NCBI GenBank assembly: GCA_949130495.1 | Contig: OX422214.1 | Span: forward strand, 253,646,187-253,710,186 | Direction: 5' to 3' | DNA from: Sambucus nigra | Lineage: Eukaryota; Streptophyta; Magnoliopsida; Dipsacales; Adoxaceae | Length of the DNA stretch: 64,000 nt | Shown: one piece after another, positions 36,258-47,760 of the stretch | How the letters are laid out: every line of letters begins with the position of its first letter | How positions within the stretch are numbered: the stretch's first letter is position 1 | Program-made: the position numbers and the translations under genes | Notes under the pieces: model-generated | Database searches by the model: none | The model's input: only the letters and a program-made list of their open reading frames with translations | What the model was told of the DNA's origin: nothing

Positions 36258-37130
36258 TTTGTTTGTGGTAAGACTGGCCATAAGCGACAGGATTGTTCTG
36301 ATAGGGGCAGGGCCCCACAGCAGCAGTAGCAGGGTGCTCCCCAGGAGCCACAGAGGCCTATGTTTCCCGCCGCTCTTCCCGCACCGCCACAGATGGCAGC
36401 ATTGCCACCCATTCCTGCAGTCCCAGTTCAGCAGGGGCAGCTACAGTATGGACGTGTCTACAACGTCCACTAGGCTGCAGTTCCACAGGCACCGCCCGCG
36501 ATTGAGGGTACGTTTCCTATCCATGGCACTATGGGTCGGGTATTATTTGATACGGGTGCTACACACTATTTTATAGCTACACACTTCGCGAAAGCTTTAG
36601 GATTGTTAGCCACGGCAGAGAGCACAGTGACGTGTGTCAACTCACCATTGGGGAGTGGGTCACTTATTTTCTTTATATGCCGGGGAGTGGGGGTAGAGAT
36701 TGGTGGTTTGGTATTACCTGCAGACATGTTAGTGTTAGATATGCATGTTCACAATGTGATTATCGGTATGGATTGGCTCGTAGATTATAGGGCCATAATT
36801 GGTTGCTTCAGCGGGAGCATTGTTTTTGCCATTCCGGGGCAAGAGATGTTTATAGTGGCGATGCCTCGCCGAGAGGGAGGATCGGCCGCTCATCTGTATT
36901 GCATTGAGGAGGATACCTCTAAGGAGGTAGTGATTCCTTTAGATTCTATCCCAGTAGTCAGGGAGTATTCGGATGTGTTTCAGGAGGTACCAGGCCTACC
37001 GCCCAGTCGAGAGATAGACTTTGTTATAGATTTGCTACCGGGTACGAGACCTATAGCACGCGCACCGTACCGTATGGCTCCAGTTGAGATGAGGGAGTTA
37101 CGGGATCAGATAGAGCAGCTGTTAGGTTAG
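36258..37130 (+). pseudogene. Gag end, aspartic protease and start of reverse transcriptase
   Basis: Same frame as gag. After the knuckle remnant come TAG at 36327 (in a run of CAG codons) and TAG at 36471. From 36531 the frame is open for 199 codons. The protease active site DTGA is at 36549-36560 (LFDTGATHYFI) with the later IIGMDWLVDYRAIIGC block. It then enters the N-terminal part of the reverse transcriptase (VFQEVPGLPPSREIDFVIDL, PYRMAPVEMRELRDQI) and ends at TAG 37128. The protease would cut the polyprotein. All residues I can judge look intact apart from the stops. Confidence 0.9.
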
Positions 37131-37643
37131 GGCTTTATTCGCAGGAGTACCTCACCTTGGGGCGCTCCAGTTCTGTTTGTGAAGAAGAGGGACGGTTCAC
37201 TGAGATTATGTGTGGACTACCGAGAGTTGAATAAGGTCACGATACGGAATAAGTATCCATTGCCTCGAATCGATGACTTATTCGACCAGTTGAGTGGAGC
37301 TTCTTTCTTCTCGAAGATTGACTTGAGATCGGGATACCATCAGTTGCGTATCAGGGAGGAGGATGTCTCGAAGACTGCGTTCTTATCGAGATATGGTTCT
37401 TACGAGTTTCGGGTTATGCCTTTCGGCTTGACCAATGCTCCAGCTGTGTTTATGGACTTGATGAACAGAGTGTTCAGGGATTTCCTAGACCAGTTTGTCA
37501 TTGTCTTCATTGATGATATTCTGGTTTACTCCCAGACAGAGGAGGAGCACGCTGAGCATTTGAGGCAGGTTTTGCAGACACTTCGTCAGAACGAGTTGTA
37601 TGCAAAATATGAGAAGTGCGGGTTTTGGCTGAAGGAAGTCTAG
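37131..37643 (+). pseudogene. Reverse transcriptase, palm and fingers
   Basis: In the gag frame between TAG 37128 and TAG 37641. Shows [77 protein letters not shown] and the catalytic FIDDILVYS (FIDD at 37506-37517). This enzyme copies the element RNA into DNA. All catalytic aspartates are present. The stop at 37641 stands before FLGHIL, at a position where relatives have Gln, Lys or a similar residue. Confidence 0.93.
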
Positions 37644-38177
37644 TTTTTGGGACACATTCTTTTCGACCAGGGAATATCTATTGATCCGGGGAAGGTATCA
37701 GCGGTGAGGGAGTGGGGACATCCCACAACACCGACTGAGATTCATAGTTTCTTGGGTCTAACAGGATACTACAAGAGGTTCATTCGGGGATTTTCGAAGA
37801 TAGCAGGTCCTTTGACACATCTGACTCGTAAGGGTGTGCCATACATCTGGAGTGATGCCTGTCAGTTGGCATTCGATGAATTGAAGGACAAATTGACCTC
37901 AGCACCTGTGTTAGCATTGCCGAGACCGGGAGTTGAGTATTTAGTTTACACCGATGCGTCTTTGCAAGGACTGGGAGGTGTATTGCAGCAGGAGAGACAG
38001 GCCATAGCTTATGCTTCCCGTAAGCTTAAGCCTCATGAGAAGAATTACCCCACGCATGATTTGGATTTGGCGACAGTGGTATTTGCCCTACGGATTTGGA
38101 GGCACTATCTTTTGGGGGAGAAGTTCCAACTGTTCACGGACCACAAGTCCCTATAGTACCTATTCACGCAGAAGGAA
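37644..38177 (+). pseudogene. Reverse transcriptase thumb and RNase H
   Basis: Starts [15 protein letters not shown] and runs through [20 protein letters not shown] to RNase H ([40 protein letters not shown]). It is interrupted by TAG at 38154; YLFTQKEL continues in frame after it. In the [12 protein letters not shown] word the catalytic Glu of the family's D-E-D set is replaced by Asp (38064-38066), which may lower RNase H activity. RNase H removes the RNA template strand during copying. Confidence 0.9.
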
Positions 38178-39836
38178 TTGAATATGCGGCAGCGTAGGTG
38201 GCTTGAGTTTATGAAGGACTACAAGTTCGACATCCAGTACCACCCGGGAAAGGCTAACGTGGTAGCAGACGCGTTGAGTCGTAGGCCAGCAGATGAGGTG
38301 GCAGAGCTGTGGAAGGCTAAGTGGAAGGAATTGGGACACCAGGATGCAGTGGCTCGATCTTTCATGTCTGTGATGACCGTTACACCGCAGATTGTCACGA
38401 AGGTAGTACGGGAACAGGCTAATGACTCGTTCTGTCAGGAGCAGATAGTTCGATTACTAGCAGAGGGAGCCGAGTCCTATACCGTTAGCTCAGACGGGGG
38501 ATTACGCTTCAATGGGAGATTGGTAGTTCCGGAAGGGGAGGAATTGCGACACGACGTGATGGCAGAGTCGCACGGCTCACGGTTCGCGGTACATCCCGGA
38601 GGGGACAAAATGTACCAAGACATGAGACGCCAGTATTGGTGGAGCGGTATGAAGAGAGATATCGCTGAGTTTGTTTCGAAATGTGCCACTTGTCAGCTGG
38701 TAAAAGTGGATCATCAGAGACCGGCAGGATTGCTACAGCCGTTGGAGGTCCCGGTGTGGATGTGGGAGAGCATATCCATGGACTTTATCACGGGGTTGCC
38801 TACGTCGCAGAGGGGTCACGACTCCGTTTGGGTAATTGTGGACAGGTTGTCCAAGGTCGCTCACTTTTTACCCGTAAGGACTGACTACACTACGGGACAG
38901 TATGCCCAGCTCTTCATTTCAGAGATTGTGAGACTTCACGGTGTGCCCCTAAATATCGTGTCTGACAGAGACAAGATATTTGTTTCGCGGTTTTGGGAGA
39001 GTTTCCAGGAGGCAATGGGCACGGAATTGCGGTTGAGTACAGCTTACCATCCGCAGACCGATGGGCAGACAGAGCGCATGAACCAGATGTTAGAGGACAT
39101 GCTACGCATGTGCATTATTGACTTTGGGGGTGGATGGGAGCAGTACCTTCCACTGGTGGAGTTTGCTTACAACAAATCCTATCAGTTCACTATTGGCATG
39201 GCTCCGTTTGAGGCATTGTACGGTAGGCCTTGTCATTCCCCAGCATGTTGGTTAGAGGTGGGGGACAACAAACTGCTTGGGCCGGAAGTGATTCAGGATA
39301 CTTCGGCAAGGATTGAGTTGATTCGGAGTCGCATTCGGGTAGCTCAAGACAGGCAAAAGAGTTATGCTGATGCGAAGAGATTTTTCAGAGAGTTCCAAGT
39401 GGGGGACCAGGTTTTGCTCAGGATATCTCCTATGAAGGGGATTATGCATTTCGGGAAGAAAGGGAAGTTGGCACCAAGGTATGTGGGGCCGTTTCCTATT
39501 ATTGAGCGGATCGGACCGGTTGCGTATAGACTTGGGTTACCGGAGCATTTGCATCGGATTCACGATGTGTTCCATATTTCCTCGCTGAGAAAATACCTTA
39601 GAGATAATCTGTCTCATTCTCACATTGCTATGGAGGACATCGATCTCCAGCCGGATAGCTCCTACGAGGAGGGGCCGATTGCTATTTTGGACCAAAGCGA
39701 GAGGAAACTGCGGTCAAAGATAGTTCCGTTTGTGCGTGTTCAGTGGCGACATCACAATGTCGAGGAGTCCACATGGGAGCGCGAGGATGAGATGCGCGAA
39801 CGTTATCCAGAGTTATTTTTAGCAGGTACTTTCTAG
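38178..39836 (+). pseudogene. RNase H end, integrase and chromodomain
   Basis: 552 open codons ending at the true stop TAG 39834-39836. It begins MRQRRWLEFMKDY and ADALSRR (last RNase H Asp). The integrase zinc site has HGSRFAVH and CATC. The catalytic triad has Asp at 38781 (SMDFITGLP), Asp at 38964 (SDRDKIF) and Glu at 39072 (QTDGQTERMN); the last two are separated by exactly 35 residues, as required. The C-terminal GPF block reads GKLAPRYVGPFPIIERIG. The end is a chromodomain (VRVQWRHHN, ESTWEREDEMRERYPELF), thought to steer insertion into chromatin with particular histone marks. This part is intact by itself, but lies behind six stops. Confidence 0.93.
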
Positions 39837-39864
39837 TTTCGAATTTCGGGACGAAATTCAGTTA

Positions 39865-39878
39865 TTAGGGGGGAAGTA
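39865..39878 (+). other. Polypurine tract of the young element
   Basis: AGGGGGGAAGTA directly before the 3' LTR, preceded by TTCGGGACGAAATTC, a word seen near the tract in all Tekay-like elements here. Confidence 0.92.
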
Positions 39879-42863
39879 TGTAATACCCCGTACTTTTGGC
39901 TATATTTATTTTTGGGATTAATTAATTAAATACGGATTAATTGGAAATTAATCCGGGTTATAAATACTAACGAGATGCGAGTTGGTATTTGATTATGTGC
40001 ATACATGTTTTTATATATGAATTTGGTATTATAAAATTTGTCGTGAGATTGATATACGGCATTTTAGAAATTTTGTTGAGACGCGTGTGACCGCCGCGTC
40101 ATAATATATTATGTTAATTATAAAAGTGAATTTAAAATCTATAAGCCGTATGGTCATTTTGAGTGCACCAACGTGTCCGGAAGGGTCTAGATAGTCAGAA
40201 AACACTAGCCGGGGGTGTAGTTTGGATTCCGGGGTATTTTTAGGCCATACCGGCATCATAAAGGGTATTTTGGTAATTTTACATTTTGAGGAATTAAAAG
40301 TGACGAAAATTGGGAGTTTTAATCTGATGTGGATTTAACCCACTAAGACCATTAACCAAACCATATTAACCTAGAAGGATACGTAGGTTATTAGAAGAGT
40401 TTTCTAAGTTCCCCAAATCAAACCCTAGCCACCTTAAGCCACCATTGGAGAAGAAGCTTGGAGAGAGGGAATTCTGCAGAAAAATCTTCATCAAACCATC
40501 ATCCAAACTCAGAGACAACCAAGGCAAGTGACTTAATTCCATTTAATTTCAAATAATGTTCTTTCCATGTTAGAAAAATTCGAATTTTGTGTTTGTTCTT
40601 GGTGAAATATGAAAACCCATGTAGTTTGGAGTTTAGAACTTGAAAATTTTGAAGAGAATTGCATGTAGAATGATAGGTAGATGATTATTCTCATGATAAT
40701 TGTGATTAGAAGAAATTAAAACGGATTAAATTCTGGGATTTGATGATGATATAAATCTAGGGTTCATGTTCTTGATAAAATTGGGGAAAAGTATAAAATC
40801 TTGTGATTTAATGATGTTTAGGATGCATTAATGCCTTAAAAGATGTTAGTTTATGACCTTAGCATGTTTTAGGATGATTAGAGAACTTAAAACACTGTTA
40901 GAACGAACTTTGGAGAAGACTTGAGGTGTTAAAAATGGTGAAAAAACGAGATTAGGCAAATCTGGGACGAATCTGGTAGGTCGTTAGAAGCCCATACCCA
41001 GGTCGTTCGAACGAACTCGTTCGAACGAGCTTCTAACAAAATGACCAGTAGTTCTAACGAAAGGGAGCCTCGTTCGATAACTTCGTTCGAACGAGATCTC
41101 GTTAGAAGGGACAGTTCGTTCGAACGAACTGGATCTCGTTCGAACAGCCTCGTTCGAACGAGACTTCTAACGAGTTGACAGAGGGATCTCGTTCGAACGA
41201 GACTTCTAACGAGTTGACAGTTTGGTCCTTTTTGGACTATTTTGATTTTTGGAGTCCCGTAAACTTGTTCGAGGATATAGATAACCTTCCTTTGATGATG
41301 TAAGGATAGATTTGGGACTTTTGGGTTATTACGAGGAGTAAATTTATATACGAGAGATTTAATTCAATGAACCGTTTGGGTTGAGACGTGAGTGTCTACT
41401 ACGACGTGAGAATAGATTATGGCGCGTATGATGATAAACCGGAATAATATAAGTTGTAGATATTATAAGTTAGTACGAGAAAGCGATATGTACTACGATT
41501 AAACTACGGGATTACTAAGATGTGTGTTTACTTAGTATTGGTATATGAATTGTGTGTATGACATACCTACCATACTTGCTATCACGGGAGGTTTGCGTTC
41601 GCTTAGGGCCCTCTAATCCTTGTGTTGCCCGGATTTAGACTGGTTACCTTGATGAACATAGGTCATAGAAAGACTTATTGGGATATTAATAAGTTCGCTG
41701 ATCGTGGGAGCGTAGGTATGTGCGTGACCCATGTGATGTGACTGTGTTCGCCTCCATTGTTTGTGATGTTGTTATCTGTGAACTATTCCTGAGAGATTCG
41801 GAATATGTAATCCTTATGTACGTGATGTACCGGGAGGGATAACAGAGTATGTGTGCACCGCAGCTTAGTTCTCGGGGTGCTTATATTGTATATTTGTGAT
41901 GTGAATAATATACACTTAATTAATGGGAACCTTCACGTTAATGTTGTGAATATAATTACGGTATTGCTTCGAAAAATATAGCGAGTTAACTGATAGTGAT
42001 ATATATATATATATGGCATATTGAGCATCTGAGTTTACGTTAAACCCCTACTTAATTACGAGAGTTATAATGTTAATAGAACCGAGTAATAAGGGTAGAA
42101 CCTATGGTAGTCTAGCTAGAGATAGAATAGCACTTAGCTAGTGGTTCGTAGCGTTATAGATGGGTACTTACGTTAGGAGTGCACAGTTAGTCGAGAGGTG
42201 AGAATATCATGTGAGTGCACGTCTTAACATGTACTTTGCATTTAATGTTTTAAATGTTTTTAAAGCACTTGCAGGTTTTTAAAATATATCTCCACATTCG
42301 GGCTCTGACCTGTTTGCTTTTCAAATCTATTTTTCTTTGTAAAACCATTTTAGGTGCCCAGCCACAAGGACACCATGCATAGGATATTCATTCAGGTGAC
42401 GAGCTGTAGCTGTTTGTTGAAGCTACAGGGATTTGCTTGTAGACGCTTCTATCACTTGGATTCCAGATTCATCATCTATCAGTTGTAGGGCATGTTGCCC
42501 ATTTCTATTAGAGTTACATTTCCATTTCAGTTTTCAGACTTTGGCATGTACTGTTTTAGTTTTCGGTTTACTTATTTCAGTTAGGGGATTGTAGTGAGGA
42601 GTTTTTTCTCCAGACTTTATTTACGTTATGTGATGGTCATTCTATTTACTTCATTATGGTGAATGGTGTTATTATTCTTTATTACACTTGTTGCATGTTA
42701 ATCAAACTTTAATTAAAATTTGGCACTTACTTTTTAAATACTAGGTGGTTAGTAATCATTAAAATGTTTTCGACAGTGATGCTATTAACTGGGCCAACTT
42801 AGCATTTTGAATTAATTTAATAAAGGAGTAGCTACCCGGTATTTAATTAGTCGGGGTGTCACA
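39879..42863 (+). mobile_element. 3' LTR of the young element
   Basis: 2,985 bases, about 98% alike with the 5' LTR by eye. Contains its own palindrome cluster (40981-41220). Confidence 0.95.
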
Positions 42864-42868
42864 AATTT

Positions 42869-43238
42869 GACTTTAGTACCACTCTCCACTTCAGCGGTAC
42901 TGCGGTACTCATAACTACTTATTATTTAGTAGTTGCCACTGAAATCCTTAACAATTACCATAGGGAGAGTGACCTCTACTAAGGTCCTCATCCCAACCTT
43001 CTACCAGTTGCTCCAGCTAAGCCTCACCTCCTGCTGCCATCCAGGCTCCGCACACGATTCTCAAACGAGTGCGCAAAAGATTTCTATAATCTCATAATAT
43101 GGCGGGAGAACGAAATCTCACAAGAGAAATCAACAATCCTATTCATGAGGCTCTATAACAAATCGAGAGCAACATTGAAAGCGTAGTACGTCCGCACAAA
43201 TTCCTAAGGACACTAGAACCTGATGCTCTGATACCATC
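42869..43238 (-). mobile_element. Interior of element G, 5' part, with primer site
   Basis: 370 bases between the AATTT duplication and the 5' LTR of G. The primer-site complement GCTCTGATACCA lies at 43225-43236. No gag start or known motif was found, although this is where gag should begin. Confidence 0.8.
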
Positions 43239-43672
43239 GGTGACACCCCGCCTAATAAAATACCGGGCGATCACTCCTATATCAAATTAAAACAGGAGTC
43301 TCATATGGATCATTCTTAGAATCACTGTCGAAAATCCATTTATTTACTAATAACCTATTAGGCCGGTTTTAAAATTTTAACTTTACTACTCTTTTTACCA
43401 ACTGTAAATAAAACATCCACACAGTTTTGCGGAAATAAAACTGAAATGAAATAAAATAATCGAACACTCGGTCGAAATATACAACCATATAGAATGATGC
43501 ACTAAAAGAAGAAATAAATGCAGTTGGACCATTGGCCCGAATGTTTATACAGTACCTCCTATCTAGAGTACAACGATGGAAGCGGCTATCAAAAACCTGC
43601 ACGCATCCACAGCTGCTACAGCTGACGTCTGACTCGAAAGAAGTGCCATCCAGGCGTCCCTGTGTCTGGACA

Positions 43673-43719
<47 letters not shown>

Positions 43720-44024
43720 TAGAAATAAAGGAAAGTAGATAAACGGGTCAGAGCCCGAGTTTTGAAAATATTTAGCAAGTGCATAAATGCCTTATTATTT
43801 TGAAAAAGGTTTTATCTCATATTTAAGTTTGGTATCGCACTCCCATGAGATACCCCTCACCTCTCTTCTAACAGTGCACTCCTAGCGCATCCCTCTAAAC
43901 ATCCTAGTCAAGCTACCCTGCTAAACTAGTCTATCACCCAACCACTATCTACCCTAGATAGTCCAAGAGATGTACTAAGGGCTAAACTTCACTCTAGTCT
44001 CAGCGCTATTCCATGTTCGTGCAT

Positions 44025-44063
44025 GGGGTGTCTCGCAAAGCGAAATCCAAACAAGGAACCCCC
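44025..44063 (-). other. Stem-loop module, G 5' LTR copy 1
   Basis: GGGGTGTCTCGCAAAGCGAA then AACAAGGAACCCC; both stems intact, unlike the matching 3' LTR copy at 27157. Confidence 0.7.
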
Positions 44064-44120
44064 CCGATACACTACTATGCGGCAAGGTCGATTGTCGAGA
44101 TCCGCCAGTCCCTCAGTACA

Positions 44121-44168
<48 letters not shown>

Positions 44169-44252
44169 TTATGTATACCACAAGAAATACTAATATTAGA
44201 GCACTTAGGATTAAACTTCTCCCCAGTCTCAACACAGTGCCATATTCGTGCG

Positions 44253-44291
44253 TGGGGTGTCTCGCAAAGCGAAATCCAAACAAGGAACCCC
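44253..44291 (-). other. Stem-loop module, G 5' LTR copy 2
   Basis: Same as the copy at 27356, both stems intact. Confidence 0.7.
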
Positions 44292-46936
44292 CCCGATACA
44301 CTACTATGCGGCAAGGTCGATCGTCGGGATCCATTAGACCCTCGGCACTCGATTTATACATATACATACATATTACCATATACATCCGGATCTATCTCCC
44401 GGAATGAGAATTCATTTACAAAGTATTTATCAATACTTATCATTTTTATTTCAAAACCTTCGATTTCCCTTCTCATATCCAGGAAATGTATTTAAAAGTC
44501 AATTCATTATCATGAATTTCTTAAATAAATCATATACCTTTTTAAAAGCCAATTTTATTATCATAAAAATGCTTTTCCGTTTCAAAATATCCCATTTCCC
44601 TTTTTATATTCAGGAAATGTATTCAAAGCCATTTTCATTATCATAAAAATTCTTTGATCATATCATATGCTTCCACATCCCTTCTTCCATCCGGGAGGTG
44701 TTACCGAAGCCAAACCATATAACCCATTTCCCTTCCTATATCCAGGAAATGTAATTAAAGCCAATCCATTATCATGAATTGCTTTAATATAACGCGTTCT
44801 AAGACCCCCCGTCCGGATTTCTCCACTGTGCGCGCCCCTAAATGGCTATCATCTTTCAGGGTCTATCATAAGATAACCTGGGATCCTACATCGCAAGACG
44901 TCGGGAAGCGGCCATATGCCTGCGGGATATTCAAGACCACAACCGGAATCTCCTAACCAGCGCAAAAAAATACAACAAACGCTCATATGGCCTATAGGAC
45001 TATATCCACCCTGCATTCATTAGCTAGGGGGCTTCACCATACGCACGCAACTTCCCTTATGATAGCGATTTAGAGAGGTGTGTATCCATATTTTATTAAT
45101 TCAGAAAATCATTTATCTTTCCATTTTGAAAACATTCATATTTTATTTTCAAAATCATTTACATCATATCATATATGCTGTAATCACATAGTATATACTT
45201 ATACCGTATATTCATCCTCGAATATATATAAATGGACATATTTGCCAACTACATCTAAAGATGACCATTAATCCCAAAGATTCTTTCAAAGAATCATAAT
45301 CATGCATTCATATAAGCATGATACTAAACCCAAAGTATTTCCTTACTTTGATTACTAATAATTACCTTAATCAACTCTTAAGGATTTATTGGATATCTCC
45401 AATTATAATAATTCACTCTAAGTGAATATACACATATATATATAATCCCAAATCCACAAGTCCTTTAGGACATAACCCTCTATAATACTTTAATTTAGAA
45501 GGCCCTTAAACTTTAAATCTCAAAGAGGAGAAGTAATAATAATCTCCAAAATCTTGCGCTGAAAACAGGGCACCGGTCGATTGGTCCTAGACCCCCGGTC
45601 GACCGTCGGTTGCAAATAAGCCTACGAAATAAAGCAGTAGGCCCTTTCTCCTTGACGCGGTCAACCGGCCATAGGGGCGCGGTCGACCGGTCACACCAAG
45701 TCTCCAAAAATTAAATCCTCAATTCCCTTATCCAACAACCCAAATTCATTTTCGGGGTTTCTAAACTACACCAAAAATTATCCCAAACATTTACACGACT
45801 AATCCTAGCCTTTATTTTTCCAATTCCCGATTTGATTTCCGAGTTGATGATTTCAACCCGGAGCTTCCATCTTGTAAAAATCATATCAAATCGTAGAAAA
45901 ATCAAAAAAATACGCGGTCGGTGCCCACGCGACCGTATCGAAAAGATCTACAACTTTCATGTTTTGGCCGACAGCTAAATCAATTCTTTTCCTGACCAAA
46001 AGGGCCCCTTAAAGTGACAGGTTACTATTCATCGTCTTCTCCTAGACGATTTCGGCCATTAAAGCTTCTCCCAAGCTTTTGTCGCCTCACCCAACGTCCT
46101 ACAACCTCAACCAACTACAAATACACATATATTAAGGGTTCTAAACATCCTAGAACCCAAAACCACCAATTAATTTAGGTTAAAACCTAAGTTCCATAAA
46201 TTGACATATTATTGAGGGTTTTATTGTTTTAACTCCCAAAAATCCGTTTTATCCACGAAAACCCAACCCAAAATCTTTAGGGTTTGTTTATACCAAACTA
46301 CGGTATGAGATATTTATGCAAAAAGATAAATAAAGAAAGTAAACACTTGCCTCGTGGATAAAATCCGACGACCTCGAGTCGAATCCGGCGGAGTTGGCCC
46401 GAATCTCCATTTTCTCCCCTCTTTTCTTCCTCCTCTCTCTCTTCTCTCTCTTTTCTCTTCTTCCTTTCTCTTTTTCTCCCTCTCCTTCTCTTTATAAAGA
46501 AAGAATAAGGGTTTAACCCTTAAAACCCAAAAACGACTCGTTTACGCAATTACGAGTTACTTTTACCTCTAAAATTACCCGAAACCCATTTTCGACAATC
46601 GGACACTTTTTTCTGACTCTCTCGGACATTTCGAGACTCACGGCGCAGTCGAAATTTCCATCCGAGGTACTTGACCGCAAATCACTATTCCAACCCAAAA
46701 TAAATAAATGCGGGTTTTCTAATTAAAAATCTTACCTCGTGTCGCTTTTCTCCACGGCGACATATAATTAAAATATTTCGACCTATATAGTCCCAAAAAT
46801 AATCACAACATCCCTCAAAAATCATTTAATCCTCGAATATCCCAAAAATTACTATTTTTGGAAATTCTCCAAATTGCCAATTTATATTTATTTATGGAAT
46901 TTAATCGTCTCCAAAAGGGCGGGTTGTTACAATTAC

Positions 46937-47760
46937 CTTATGATCCTTAGGATCATAGAATAAATAACCCTTAGTGTCCTTAGGATATCCTATAAGGAAA
47001 CACACTTTTGATCATAATTCCAACTGACTAGGATCTCTCTTCAGCACATGTGTTGGACTGCCCCAGATTCGAATATGTTTCATACTAGGCTTGCGCCCAA
47101 TTTATAATTCCTTGGGTGTAGTATATACCACCTTTAAAGGTACCAAGTTCAGTAAATAAGTGGTCATTTCTAAAGAATGTTCCTAAAAGGAATCTGGGAG
47201 ATCTGTATAACTCAATATGGACCTAATCATATCCAAAAGAGTCCTGCTCTTTCTTTCTACTACACCATTTTGCTGAGGTATACCAAGTGAAGACAATTGG
47301 GATGTGATCCCTTAATCTTCTAGATATTGCCTAAACTCCCCTAAGAGGTACTCACCCCCACAATCAGATTGTAGTGTCTTGGTACTTGTACCTTGACGCT
47401 TCTCCACTTTTTCCATATAAACTTTGAATTTCTCACAGGCTTCAGACTTATGGTGCATTAGGTAAACGTACCCATACCTTAGTAATCATCTATTAAAGTC
47501 ATAAAATACTCAAAGCCCCCTCTTACTCAGGTTGTCATCGATCCACATAGATCAAAATGAACCAATTCCAACAGTTCTTTGGCTCTATAGCCTTTGGTTA
47601 AGAAAGGCTTCTTGGTCATTTTACCTTCTAAATAGGATTCAGAAACTACAAGTGCCTCCACTTCTAGTGTGCTCAATTTACCACTTGCTACCAGTCTATG
47701 AATCCTTTTTAGATTAATATGATCTAGGCGTAAGTGCTAAAGATATGTTTGGTTCACTAA
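46937..47760 (-). pseudogene. Copia integrase region, degenerate
   Basis: Continues the pol gene split by element G. The minus strand reads GKMTKKPFLTKGYRAKEL and LELVHFDLCGSMTT (about 47535-47650), the typical start of a Ty1/copia integrase core with its first Asp. Further on (toward 46937) pieces correspond to the central and C-terminal core. Many stops and frameshifts. Confidence 0.8.

Larger units (their letters stand above)
32045..42863 (+). mobile_element. Complete young Tekay-type Ty3/gypsy chromovirus
   Basis: Flanked by the perfect duplication AATTT (32040-32044, 42864-42868). LTRs of 2,983 and 2,985 bases begin TGTAATACCCCG and end GGGGTGTCACA. By eye they differ at roughly 50-60 sites plus one rearrangement in the palindrome cluster, about 2%, so this is the most recent large insertion here. 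Order: LTR, tRNA-iMet primer site, gag, protease, reverse transcriptase, RNase H, integrase, chromodomain, polypurine tract, LTR. All coding parts share one reading frame without a frameshift, but six stop codons interrupt it. Confidence 0.97.
26397..46931 (-). mobile_element. LARD-like non-coding gypsy element G (interrupted)
   Basis: Flanked by ATTAC at 26392-26396 and 46932-46936, a perfect duplication inside copia pol. LTRs of 3,639 and 3,693 bases are nearly identical. Without the nested young element (32045-42863) the interior is only about 2.4 kb and shows no gag or pol motif, while a tRNA-iMet type primer site and a polypurine tract are present. Large LTRs with a conserved non-coding interior fit the LARD type (large retrotransposon derivative), which relies on proteins of a relative. 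Confidence 0.85.
43239..46931 (-). mobile_element. 5' LTR of element G
   Basis: Nearly identical to 26397-30035 and about 54 bases longer, partly from larger TA microsatellites (43676-43711 and 44122-44163). The terminal base next to the primer site is changed (G for T on the plus strand). It carries stem-loop modules at 44025-44063 and 44253-44291, the hairpin array at 44461-44782 and the palindrome cluster at about 45572-45695. Confidence 0.9.

Noticed and set aside
35202..36576. Antisense and alternative-frame open stretches over gag
   Set aside because: Shadows of the gag frame caused by its high GC and Gln/Gly-rich codons.
32045..42863. Centromere-specific (CRM) retrotransposon
   Set aside because: The C-terminus is a canonical chromodomain and the LTRs are ~3 kb, both typical of the Tekay clade; there is no evidence that the window is centromeric.
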